A stretch of DNA of 64,000 nt from an uncultured bacterium (GTDB lineage: Bacteria; Verrucomicrobiota; Lentisphaeria; Victivallales; UBA1829): positions 1 through 64,000 of the forward strand of contig CASFTV010000022.1 in assembly GCA_949297765.1 (NCBI GenBank). Direction: 5' to 3'. Positions 36,332 to 44,493 of this stretch are shown in pieces. The notes below the pieces were generated by a model that had not been told where the DNA came from, ran no database searches, and saw only the letters and a list, made by a program, of their open reading frames with translations. The position numbers and the translations under genes were made by a program. Within the stretch, counting starts at the first letter, position 1; every line of letters begins with the position of its first letter.

Positions 36332-37270
36332 ATGGATTCGAAAAAAATGACATTATCCCGGATTGCGTCGGAATTGGGGGTGTCGACGGCCGCGGTCTCG
36401 TATGCGCTGAACGACCGTCCCGGAGTGTCGGCGGACCTGCGGAACCGGGTCCGTCAACTGGCGAAACGCCGGAATTACGAGTCGCCGTCGCCGCAGATCG
36501 CGCTGCTTCTCCCGCCGGGATCGCTCTCTCTTTCCGCGTATGGGATCAGCCTGCTCAATGAACTGCGCAGGGAAGCGGATCGGCGGAACTGCCGGCTTCT
36601 GATGCTCTCCTGCACCGATCTGAGCTTGCTGGAGAACCGGATGGTCTACGGGGCGCTTTCCGTGGATTTCCAGCGGAAAATGGGGACGCTTTTTCCCCGG
36701 CAGAAGGATATCCCGCTGATCTGCCTGAACGAACCCGGCAACCTGATGGAAGGAGTCCCGTCGATCCGTTCCGACGAGGCGGCGGGCATCCGCTGCGCGA
36801 TGGATTATCTGGTGGATGCCGGACACCGCCGGATTGCTCTGCTGTATTTCGACAGCGCCGCAAGCCGGGACCGCCTGGAGCCGTTTCAGCGCTATGAACG
36901 GTTCGGCTGTCCGCTGGAGCTGATCGCGCAGCCGCATTCCGGGAACATTTCGCTTTCCGAGGCGATCTGTTCCGCGCTCGAACGGGGGGCAAGTGCGTTT
37001 CTCGTTTCCGGAGAACGGTATGCGTATCCGGTCTATCACAGCCTGGCGACGATGGGGAAACGGATCCCGGACGATGTTTCCGTGATCTGCTGGGAGTGGG
37101 CGGACGCCTGTTATCTGACTCCGGCTCCGACGACCCTGGGACAGGATTTCAAGGCGATCGCCTCCGCCGCGTTTGATCTTCTCGAACAGAAGATCCGCGG
37201 GGAGACGGTCGGCAATGTGCGGATTCCCTATCGTTTCCGCATCCGGGAGAGCGTCCGGAAACTCAACTGA
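36332..37270 (+). CDS. LacI-family transcriptional regulator
   Basis: The 312-residue protein has an N-terminal HTH and hinge (MTLSRIASELGVSTAAVSYALNDRPGVSADLR) and a sugar-binding sensor domain. The sensor ends with TTLGQDFKAIASAAFDLLEQKI, which is typical of LacI family members. The sensor is somewhat short, with the usual ligand loop reduced. It is divergent from the six-gene hydrolase operon (177 bp apart) and is its probable repressor. The ATG has GGAGAGGAGGAGGG about 9 nt upstream, an unusually long Shine-Dalgarno sequence. Confidence 0.92.
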   Translation: MDSKKMTLSRIASELGVSTAAVSYALNDRPGVSADLRNRVRQLAKRRNYESPSPQIALLLPPGSLSLSAYGISLLNELRREADRRNCRLLMLSCTDLSLLENRMVYGALSVDFQRKMGTLFPRQKDIPLICLNEPGNLMEGVPSIRSDEAAGIRCAMDYLVDAGHRRIALLYFDSAASRDRLEPFQRYERFGCPLELIAQPHSGNISLSEAICSALERGASAFLVSGERYAYPVYHSLATMGKRIPDDVSVICWEWADACYLTPAPTTLGQDFKAIASAAFDLLEQKIRGETVGNVRIPYRFRIRESVRKLN

Positions 37271-37283
37271 ACATCGGAACGGG

Positions 37284-38063
37284 TCAGACTTTTGCTCCGC
37301 GCGCGAGTTTGCGGGAGACTCCGCCGTCCACGATGATGCTCTGTCCGGAGAGAAAGCCGGATCGTCCGGAAACAAGGAACATCGCCGTTTCCCCGATGTC
37401 GCGCGGTTCGCCGATCCGCCCGACCGGAATGCCTTCGGCAATTTCTTCGCGATTGAATCCCGGCGCCTCCGTCATGCGTGCCACTTCGATATAGCCGGGC
37501 GCAATGGCGTTGATGCGGATGTGATCTTTTCCGCACTCCAGCGCGAGCTGTCCGGTCATGGAGTGGATCGCCCCTTTACTTGTGGCATAGAGGGTCCGCC
37601 CGGTGACGCTGGTCTCCATCTGGACCGAGCCGATGTTGACGATGCTCCCCCCGGACGGCGTGTTTTTCCGCATCCGCCGGATCTCGTTCAGACAGCAGAA
37701 CAGTGTTCCGCGGATGTTCATGGAGGTGAGTTTTTCGTAGGTTTCGAACGTGATGTCGTCAAACGGCATGAATCCGGGATCCCAGCCGGCGTTGTTCACG
37801 GCCGCGTCGAGTCCGCCGAAGACGCGGTCGACTTCCGCAAACAGCGTTTCGATCCCCTCTTTCGTCCCGAGATCGGCCCGGCAGAGATGGATCGCCCCGC
37901 CGAAGACGGAAAGACGTGTTTTCAGCGCTTCCGCCTCCTCCGGCGAGGACCGGAAATGGAGCAGAAGGTCCGCTCCGTTTTCCGCAAAGACTTCCGCGAT
38001 TCCGGCGCCGATTCCCTTTGCCGCGCCCGTAATCAGAATTCGTTTTCCGCTCAGCTCTTTCAT
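37284..38063 (-). CDS. Short-chain dehydrogenase/reductase (SDR), sugar-acid pathway
   Basis: This is a classical NAD(P)-dependent SDR of 259 residues. The cofactor motif is TGAAKGIGAG (residues 13-22), the NNAG motif is at about residue 90, and the catalytic triad is completed by YATSK. The C-terminal GQSIIVDGG is typical. Its start overlaps the stop of a GH5-like gene by 4 bp, and it is the last gene of the seven-gene cluster containing an IlvD-type dehydratase and a DapA-type aldolase. A role in sugar or sugar-acid oxidation is therefore likely, but the family is too broad to assign a substrate. Confidence 0.9.
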   Translation of the reverse strand: MKELSGKRILITGAAKGIGAGIAEVFAENGADLLLHFRSSPEEAEALKTRLSVFGGAIHLCRADLGTKEGIETLFAEVDRVFGGLDAAVNNAGWDPGFMPFDDITFETYEKLTSMNIRGTLFCCLNEIRRMRKNTPSGGSIVNIGSVQMETSVTGRTLYATSKGAIHSMTGQLALECGKDHIRINAIAPGYIEVARMTEAPGFNREEIAEGIPVGRIGEPRDIGETAMFLVSGRSGFLSGQSIIVDGGVSRKLARGAKV

Positions 38064-39814
38064 GATTTCACCGTCAGCAGATAGGTTCCGGGGAAGAGAT
38101 GGAGCGTGCCGTCATCCGCCGGCGCTTCCGTTTTTCCGGTTTCCGCATTCCGGCAGGCGGTCACCTGCCACGGAAGAAGACGGAAATCCACTTTCCCTTC
38201 GTGAAGAAGCGAGACCGGCGGCTCCTTCAGACAGTTCACATAGCGGTTTGCCATGAACCGGTAGGTTTTGCCGCGGCCGGGATCGGAGAGGAACTGCTGC
38301 GCCGGGAAGATTGTCAGCTTCCAGGTCCCATCCTCCTGTTTCTCCAGGAAGTAGCAGCCGTTCGAGCTGCTTTCCGCGAAACGGGATTTTCCGCGGCCGG
38401 AGACGGCGGTGAGTTTGTCAAGGTCGCCGAGCGGGAGATCGTTGTCGCAGGAATAGCGGAAGACCCTCTCGTTCCGGAATGCGACGAAGTCGTTGTTCCG
38501 TTCGATTGTGTAGTTGTTTCCGTGCCACTTTTCCGTTTCCCGGACGACCGGATCTTCCGGTTCGTTGTTCCGGAAGATCTCGCCCGCCGCCGCGAATCCG
38601 GCCGCGCGGGAGGGGGTGTGCGCAATGTTGAGGAAATGCACCACCCAGCCCGGATTCCATGCGGCCACCGCATAGGGCGTGTAGGTGAAGTAGGCCGCCA
38701 TCTGGACATCATGCTTCGCGTACATTGCGGCGATCGCGGCAAGCGGATAGCCGTTCTGCGTGGCGGTGGCGTCGAACTCATAGGCGATGCGTGCGAATTT
38801 CCCTTTCGGAAGGCCTTCGTAGGGTTTGAACCAGCGTTCGGCAAGTTCCAGATGATTCGCGGAATCTGTGTTGGAGCCGTCGAACTGGTTGACGTTGAGA
38901 TAGGTGCCGATGGTGATCGCGTCGATGCCGCACTGCTCGAAGACCGGAAGAAGATCCGGCGGAATGAGTCCGCTGTACGAGGGGAACTGCGCTTTGATGA
39001 CCTGTTTGCCGAAATACTGGTCGATGACCGGCCAGAGATGGCGGAAATAGCGTTCGACCAGTCCGGAACGGAAACGGCTGAACTGGGTGTCGTCGTCTCC
39101 GTCCGGGTGCTCGGCGCGGAAGGCTTTCCACATTTCCTGAAGTTTTCTGCGCTGGCGTCCGCGGGAGAAGACCGCGTTGGCCATGTGGTGCGCCGGATCG
39201 AACTCCTCCAGAATCTGCTGGAGGGAGGGGAAGGGGGGTTCGTTGATGAGTTCAAACGCAACGATGTTCCTGTACTCGTTCATCCGTTTGCCGCTGACGG
39301 TGCTTTTCCGGGAGAAGAGCGCGTGGAGGTAGGTCTCCTGACAGCGGATCGCGTCGGGATCCCAGATCATGGAGTCGCAGGAGTAGAAGTTCGAGAAGCC
39401 GAAGGCCTCCTGGGAGTCGATGAACCAGTAGGCGTAGTACTTTTCCTGGAAAATCTGGTTTGCGACGGTGTTCCACCAGACGGTCGGGGTCAGCATCAGA
39501 TAGATCCCGTTCTTCTCGCATTCGTCGATCAGGTAGTCGAGGACGCGCATGTTCTTGTTTTCGACGATGTTGCCGTCGCGGTCGGTGATCTCCCGGTCGT
39601 AGAGATGCATCCGGATGAAGTCGATGCCCATCAGCTTGAAGTGGCGGATGTCTTCGTCGATCGCCCGGAAGTGGTCTTTTCCGAGCTCTTCGATGTTGTA
39701 GAAGTTGCTGTTGAACGGCGTGTAGTAGTTGACGCCCCAGAGTTTGACTTTTTTCCCGTCGGCGTCGTAGATAACGTTGTCCCGAACGGAAAACGGTGTT
39801 GAGAAAGATGGCAT
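38060..39814 (-). CDS. GH5-like glycoside hydrolase, cytoplasmic
   Basis: The 584-residue protein begins directly with the barrel (VKLWGVNYYTPFNSNFYN), without a signal peptide. Acid/base is E192 in AFELINEPP, and the nucleophile is E346 in IAYEFDAT. A beta-sandwich covers the last 130 residues. The overall form resembles GH5-related enzymes acting on short oligosaccharides. AAGGAG precedes the ATG by 6-7 nt. It lies 14 bp after a GH101/129-like gene and overlaps the SDR start by 4 bp, placing it in the oxidative sugar cluster. Confidence 0.87.
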   Translation of the reverse strand: MPSFSTPFSVRDNVIYDADGKKVKLWGVNYYTPFNSNFYNIEELGKDHFRAIDEDIRHFKLMGIDFIRMHLYDREITDRDGNIVENKNMRVLDYLIDECEKNGIYLMLTPTVWWNTVANQIFQEKYYAYWFIDSQEAFGFSNFYSCDSMIWDPDAIRCQETYLHALFSRKSTVSGKRMNEYRNIVAFELINEPPFPSLQQILEEFDPAHHMANAVFSRGRQRRKLQEMWKAFRAEHPDGDDDTQFSRFRSGLVERYFRHLWPVIDQYFGKQVIKAQFPSYSGLIPPDLLPVFEQCGIDAITIGTYLNVNQFDGSNTDSANHLELAERWFKPYEGLPKGKFARIAYEFDATATQNGYPLAAIAAMYAKHDVQMAAYFTYTPYAVAAWNPGWVVHFLNIAHTPSRAAGFAAAGEIFRNNEPEDPVVRETEKWHGNNYTIERNNDFVAFRNERVFRYSCDNDLPLGDLDKLTAVSGRGKSRFAESSSNGCYFLEKQEDGTWKLTIFPAQQFLSDPGRGKTYRFMANRYVNCLKEPPVSLLHEGKVDFRLLPWQVTACRNAETGKTEAPADDGTLHLFPGTYLLTVKS

Positions 39815-39828
39815 GGATCACTCCTTGG

Positions 39829-41661
39829 TTATGCGTGAGAAACCGCCGCGCTTTTCCCGGGAAGAACGCTTCCGTCCTCTCCGGTGAACGCCCGGTCCGA
39901 AAAGTTGACGGTCACGGAAACTCCGTTTGCGAAGACGGTCCGCTGGACGGTGCGGTCCGCCGAAAGATAGTCGAAGGAAATCATCCGCGCCATACCCGTC
40001 TCCCGTGCCGCCGGAGCGGTACGATGATAGGAGGCGGCAATCTCTTCCTTCCGTTCCTCCCACTGGGTCGCGGTGAGGCTGTACAGCGGCGGCTCGCCGC
40101 AGAGCGCGTCGAACAGGTCGCGGAGAACCATCAGCTCCGGACAGCAGTTGGAGCTGTCGCCCCAGTACCAGTAGCTCACGGCGCAGTCGTGATAGACCAG
40201 CTGCCAGAGCGGGATCCGGTACTGCGGATTCAGCATGTAGCGGCGGAACGAATCCGGAATCTCCGCGCCGCGGTAGACGGTGGTCATGCGGCGGCCCGCG
40301 TCCTCCGCGCGGAACTCCACCGGACTCATCATCCCCTCCGAAAAGTGGAAGGCGTCGACGGCGGCTTCACAGCCGACCTCCACTCCGTTGACCAGACCGA
40401 TGTCCGAGAGGAAGTTGAGCTGGGTTTTGATGTAGCGCATGGAGTCGGCGCGCGTCGCCGGATGGAGCGGATGGTAGCACTCCTGAAGATAGCCGCCCGC
40501 CTGCACGTCGATGAAGCGGGAGGTGTAGCCGACCTTTTCCACATCCGGCGGAACGTTTTCCATCGTCAGTTTCAGCGCGGGAATGTCGCAGACGGAGTTT
40601 TGCCAGTGCAGTTCGCCGTCGAGTCCGTGCAGCTGCCAGGCTTTGGCGTATTCGCCTTCGCGGGTGATCCGGACGATCCCCGGCCAGTACTTCGTGTTGA
40701 CGCTCCGTTTGACGCGGTAGGGGATGATTTTGTCAACGTCCGGTTTCGGCAGAACGTCGCGGTAGATGTCGTATTTTCCGACGAGGAAGCCTTTGCTTTT
40801 CAGAAAGGCGCAGTCTTCCGGCGTCTCTCCTTCAAAGGAGTTCCAGAGGACGCGGTCCATGCCCAGACGTTCCAGATCGGCGGCGATCTTCCGGACGTTG
40901 CGCGGCGTCTGTTCCGGCTCCTCCGGACGGGCGTACAGACGGTTCATGTTGTTGTCGTCCCAGAGCCAGAGATCCGCCGCGCCGATCAGTTTTGCCAGCT
41001 CCGGCGTGTGTTTCATCTTCTCCTTCAGGGTCACGACCTGTCCGAGCGATTCACGCCATGCGCGGTACTGTGCCGCGCCGTCGGAAAGAGTGTCGGCAAA
41101 AAAATACCGGACCGCGCGGGAATAGCCCCATTTCCCTTTTTCGTCGATCCAGATGATCCGGCTGTGGCGGAGTCCTTCCTCCTGCGTGTTGCGCAGTTCT
41201 GCGTCGAATCCGCATTCCACGCCGGTCAGCACGCAGTGATTCTCCCGCAGAAAGCCGAAGAGACACAGGGAGGCGCTCATTCCGGAGTAGAAGGCCATCC
41301 GTTCCGGAAGCGGAAAGTCGAGATCCTCCGCAGGAACGGCGAATCCGCAGCCGAGAGGATAGATTCCCATGTCCCCGCGTTTCATTTTCCAGGCGGGCGG
41401 CCAGGCGATCTTGTCCGGCATCTCTCCTTCCGCGTCGAGCCGGAGGGCGAGCCCTCCGTTTTCCGGAAGGGTCACGGTGACATGAACCGGAAAGCCGGAA
41501 CAGTCCAGATCGAACGTCAGCGCGTCTCCGTTCCGGACAACGTTGGAGACGGGAATGTCCGACGCGCACTGTTCCAGCTCCGTCCCGTCCGCCAGACGGA
41601 CCGAGAGCGAATTGCCTGCGTTCAGACGGACGGACATCATGGAGTTTTCCAGAATCGGCAC
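39829..41661 (-). CDS. GH101/GH129-like putative alpha-N-acetylgalactosaminidase, paralogue A
   Basis: The 610-residue protein has an N-terminal beta domain and then a barrel with the stretch LVYHDCAVSYWYWGDSSN. Candidate catalytic residues are the aspartate of RFIDVQAGG and the glutamate of GVEVGCEA, 43 residues later. From memory, this is the spacing of the nucleophile and acid/base in GH129. No signal peptide is present, fitting the intracellular GH129 type. The start is GTG with GAGGAGA upstream; an ATG seven codons later is an alternative. It shares a nearly identical 101-bp stretch with the second paralogue at 42596-44479, although the proteins are diverged elsewhere. GH101/129 act on O-glycan core GalNAc; activity here is inferred. 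Confidence 0.75.
   Translation of the reverse strand: MPILENSMMSVRLNAGNSLSVRLADGTELEQCASDIPVSNVVRNGDALTFDLDCSGFPVHVTVTLPENGGLALRLDAEGEMPDKIAWPPAWKMKRGDMGIYPLGCGFAVPAEDLDFPLPERMAFYSGMSASLCLFGFLRENHCVLTGVECGFDAELRNTQEEGLRHSRIIWIDEKGKWGYSRAVRYFFADTLSDGAAQYRAWRESLGQVVTLKEKMKHTPELAKLIGAADLWLWDDNNMNRLYARPEEPEQTPRNVRKIAADLERLGMDRVLWNSFEGETPEDCAFLKSKGFLVGKYDIYRDVLPKPDVDKIIPYRVKRSVNTKYWPGIVRITREGEYAKAWQLHGLDGELHWQNSVCDIPALKLTMENVPPDVEKVGYTSRFIDVQAGGYLQECYHPLHPATRADSMRYIKTQLNFLSDIGLVNGVEVGCEAAVDAFHFSEGMMSPVEFRAEDAGRRMTTVYRGAEIPDSFRRYMLNPQYRIPLWQLVYHDCAVSYWYWGDSSNCCPELMVLRDLFDALCGEPPLYSLTATQWEERKEEIAASYHRTAPAARETGMARMISFDYLSADRTVQRTVFANGVSVTVNFSDRAFTGEDGSVLPGKSAAVSHA
40137..40237 (-). repeat. 101-bp segment shared with paralogue B (copy 1)
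   Basis: By eye this stretch differs from 42919-43019 at only 4 of 101 positions, while the flanking sequences of the two genes diverge strongly. It encodes LVYHDCAVSYWYWGDSSN and its surroundings. Identity that includes synonymous sites suggests gene conversion rather than selection on the protein alone. Confidence 0.8.
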
Positions 41662-41688
41662 GGGGAATCTCTCCTCTTTTCCAGAGAT

Positions 41689-42591
41689 TTACTGGATGAA
41701 TTCCGTTTGGATCATTGCATAGAGTTCTTCGAAGAGCGCATCGCTCACGGGATCGCTCACATAGCCGGGATGGCGGCAGTAGGCGCTTCCGATGAAGGAG
41801 CGGCGCTTCAGAATCTCCTTTTCATAGTGAATGATCATTTCGACGTTCTGACGGATGTGGTTCAGCAGGGCGTTGAGCTTGTCATGGACGCGCTGCGCCT
41901 CCGCATTGTCGCCGGCGAGGAGGGCGTCCCAGATCTTGCGGTAGACGTCGGGCATCGAGGGGCCGGGCATCACGCCGTACGCACCGCGGCGGAATCCTTC
42001 GATCATCTGGAATCCGGCGTTTCCGACAAAGATTCTGCGTCCTTCCGGCAGCAGCGTCATCAGTTTGGAAATATAGGCTCCCGGCGGCTTGCATTCGATC
42101 TTGAAGTAGGCAAGATTCTGATGTTTTTTCGCCAGATCCGCGAGAATTTCCGGCGCGATTGCCACACCGGTCTGCTCCGGCGCATACTGGAACATGACGG
42201 GAATCTTCACGCTGGAGCAGACCGCGTCAATGTGCGCGAAGAGCGCGGCGCCTCCCGGTTTGAGGAAGAAGGGCGGAAGAACCATCATGCAGTCCGCACC
42301 GGAGGATTCGATCCGTCTGGCCCATTTTACCGCGGATTCGGTCGAATGGCGCGTGTTCGAGACGATCGCGGGAACGCCGTTTTCGTGGCAGACCCGAACC
42401 GTGGAGTCGATGAGCTTCTCCTCCTCCTCGCGATCCAGTTTGTAATACTCTCCGGCGATACCGAACAGCGTCAGCGCCTGTGCGCCGCGGCGGATCAGTT
42501 CCGCGCAGCAGAGTTCATAGCCTTTGTAGTCCACCTCTCCGGCGTCGTTGAACACCGCCGGGGCAATCGGACAGATCCCTTTGATTTCCAT
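41689..42591 (-). CDS. Dihydrodipicolinate synthase-family aldolase (DapA/NanA/KDG aldolase type)
   Basis: The 300-residue TIM-barrel protein uses a Schiff-base lysine to make or cleave 2-oxo acids. The residues are K164 in AYFKIECK and Y136 in FQYAPEQTG, 28 apart as in DapA. GIAGEYYKL holds the GxxGE motif. It is not likely to serve lysine synthesis, since it sits between two glycoside hydrolase genes next to an IlvD-type dehydratase. Cleavage of a 2-keto-3-deoxy-aldonate, or sialic-acid-like lyase activity, is more plausible. The ATG at 42591 is chosen because GGAG lies about 10 nt upstream and it falls 4 bp after the previous stop. Confidence 0.9.
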   Translation of the reverse strand: MEIKGICPIAPAVFNDAGEVDYKGYELCCAELIRRGAQALTLFGIAGEYYKLDREEEEKLIDSTVRVCHENGVPAIVSNTRHSTESAVKWARRIESSGADCMMVLPPFFLKPGGAALFAHIDAVCSSVKIPVMFQYAPEQTGVAIAPEILADLAKKHQNLAYFKIECKPPGAYISKLMTLLPEGRRIFVGNAGFQMIEGFRRGAYGVMPGPSMPDVYRKIWDALLAGDNAEAQRVHDKLNALLNHIRQNVEMIIHYEKEILKRRSFIGSAYCRHPGYVSDPVSDALFEELYAMIQTEFIQ

Positions 42592-42595
42592 AGTG

Positions 42596-44479
42596 TTATT
42601 CTCCTGTTCTCTGGTTGAGTTCAATTAGAAAATCCTGCGGAGGAATGGATGTTCCGGAGCCGGTCCGGAATTCCTTCTCCGAAAAATTCACGGTGACGGA
42701 AACCCCGTTCGAGAAGACCGTGCGCTGGACCAGCCGGTCGCCGCTGAGGTGTTCGAACGAGACCATTTTTTCGTATCCGGTGAGCGTTGCCGTGCGTGTG
42801 GCCCGTCCCGCCGATTCCAGAAGACGGCTTTTCAGCGTCTCCCAGTCGGAAACGTGGAACGAATAGAGCGGCGGCTGGCCGTACAGCAGATTGAACAGGT
42901 CCCGCTGCGGAAGAAGTTCCGGACAGCAGTTGGAGCTGTCGCCCCAGTACCAGTAGCTGACGGCGCAGTCGTGATAGACCAGCTCCCACAGCGGAATCCG
43001 GTACTGCGGATTCAGCATGAAGCGGTCGAACACCTGCTCATGTTCCTCCGGCGGATAGAGATGCGCCTTCCGGCGGCCGGATTCCCGATAGTTGATCCGG
43101 TAGTGCGCCGGACTCATCTTCCCTTCGCAGTAGCAGTACGAGGAAACATAGCTTTCCGCGCCCTCCTCGGTTCCGGAAATCAGTCCGTTGTCCGCGAGAA
43201 TGCGGAAGGCGTTGTTCCGGCGGCGGATGCACTCCCGCCGCGTCAGCGGATGGTCCGGCGACCAGCAATCCTGACTGCCGCAGCCCATCACGTCGAAAAA
43301 CCATGCGTTGAATCCGTATTCCCGGGCGATCGGCGGAACTTCCCCGCCCGTGTACTCTTCGACGAACGAGGGACACGTCCGGTTCTGGGGATGCATTTTT
43401 CCGTCGCGTCCGCGCAAAGCCCAGGCTCCGGTAAAACTTCCGTCTCTGTCGCGCATGGTGTCGCGGGGCCAGTACTTCATTCGCCGTGCTGTATAGTCGC
43501 ACTCGCGGATTCGCGCGGGAGAGATCAGCGGAGCCACGGTTCCGGAGAGTTCATCCTCCATGTTGTCGTAGTGGGTGACAAGGAAGCCGGTCCGTTCGAC
43601 GATCTCCCGCGCGGCGGAACGGTCGCCGGAAAAGAAGATTCCCATCAATGCTTTTCCGCAGCCGCCCTCCTTCAGTTCCTCCGCGATGCGGAGGATGTCC
43701 TTTGCGGCGGGTTTGAGTTCCGCATGGTCGTCGGTTCCATACATGAAATTCTCATATCCGTCGGGCCAGATCCAGCAGTTTGCCGCGCCGATCAGGGAAT
43801 CCAGATGCGGAAGTTTCTTCCGTTTCTCCTTCAGCGTCACGATCTGCCCGAGCGATTCCCGGTATGCCCGGTACGCGGAGCAGAGCGCATTCAGTCCTCC
43901 CGTTCCGCCCGACAGAAACCGGAGGACGCGTTCATATCCCCACTCTCCCCGCTGAGACTCCCAGCAGAGCTGCGAGCGGAGAAGACCATCCGCTCTTTCG
44001 TGCCGGACCGAGGCGTCCGCTCCCTCTTCCGGCGCCAGCGCGATCCAGGCATCTCCGCGCAGAGAGGCAAGAAGCGCCATGTGCCACGTCTGCGAGCAGA
44101 GGGACGCTCTTTCGGGCAGGACCGGGATCGACGGATCGTCCACCGGGAACGCGAATCCCTCTCCGGCGGGGATCAGTGCAAGATCCCCCTTTTCCGGAAG
44201 CAGGGCGCCGGGATATTCAACGGCGGTTTCCATCGCGCCTTCCGCGAAGAGGCGCAGTTCCGGATTCCCGTCCGCGGCGAACTCCAGAACGGCGCGCACC
44301 GCAGACGGATGCCGGACCGAGGTCAGCGTGAAAACGATTTTTTCCTCCTCCTCCGACACCGTCTTTGCGGAAAAGCCGTTTCCTCCGAACCGGAACGCCG
44401 TATTGCCGTTCCGGAGCGTGAGGGAGGCATCCGGCAGATTCAGGGCAATTCGTATGGCATTGTGCTTCAGTTCCGGCAT
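42596..44479 (-). CDS. GH101/GH129-like putative alpha-N-acetylgalactosaminidase, paralogue B
   Basis: The 627-residue protein is a paralogue of the gene at 39829-41661, with the same domain order. Candidate catalytic residues are the aspartate of AWFFDVMG and a glutamate of SGTEEGAE about 42 residues later. The barrel stretch LVYHDCAVSYWYWGDSSN is identical to that of paralogue A, whereas the N-terminal beta domain is only distantly similar. The ATG at 44479 has GGGAGAA upstream. No signal peptide is seen. The two paralogues flank the aldolase gene, which suggests tandem duplication around it. Two versions may serve different O-glycan cores (inference). Confidence 0.75.
   Translation of the reverse strand: MPELKHNAIRIALNLPDASLTLRNGNTAFRFGGNGFSAKTVSEEEEKIVFTLTSVRHPSAVRAVLEFAADGNPELRLFAEGAMETAVEYPGALLPEKGDLALIPAGEGFAFPVDDPSIPVLPERASLCSQTWHMALLASLRGDAWIALAPEEGADASVRHERADGLLRSQLCWESQRGEWGYERVLRFLSGGTGGLNALCSAYRAYRESLGQIVTLKEKRKKLPHLDSLIGAANCWIWPDGYENFMYGTDDHAELKPAAKDILRIAEELKEGGCGKALMGIFFSGDRSAAREIVERTGFLVTHYDNMEDELSGTVAPLISPARIRECDYTARRMKYWPRDTMRDRDGSFTGAWALRGRDGKMHPQNRTCPSFVEEYTGGEVPPIAREYGFNAWFFDVMGCGSQDCWSPDHPLTRRECIRRRNNAFRILADNGLISGTEEGAESYVSSYCYCEGKMSPAHYRINYRESGRRKAHLYPPEEHEQVFDRFMLNPQYRIPLWELVYHDCAVSYWYWGDSSNCCPELLPQRDLFNLLYGQPPLYSFHVSDWETLKSRLLESAGRATRTATLTGYEKMVSFEHLSGDRLVQRTVFSNGVSVTVNFSEKEFRTGSGTSIPPQDFLIELNQRTGE
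42919..43019 (-). repeat. 101-bp segment shared with paralogue A (copy 2)
   Basis: This is the second copy of the near-identical segment described at 40137-40237. The four differences fall near the middle and 3' part. Similarity drops sharply on both sides. Confidence 0.8.
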
Positions 44480-44493
44480 TTGTGTTCTCCCGG

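Noticed and set aside
39796-42618. Plus-strand open frame of about 940 codons
   Set aside because: It spans the antisense of a hydrolase and the aldolase gene, has no ribosome binding site or domain, and is rich in Arg/His/Val as usual for shadow frames.
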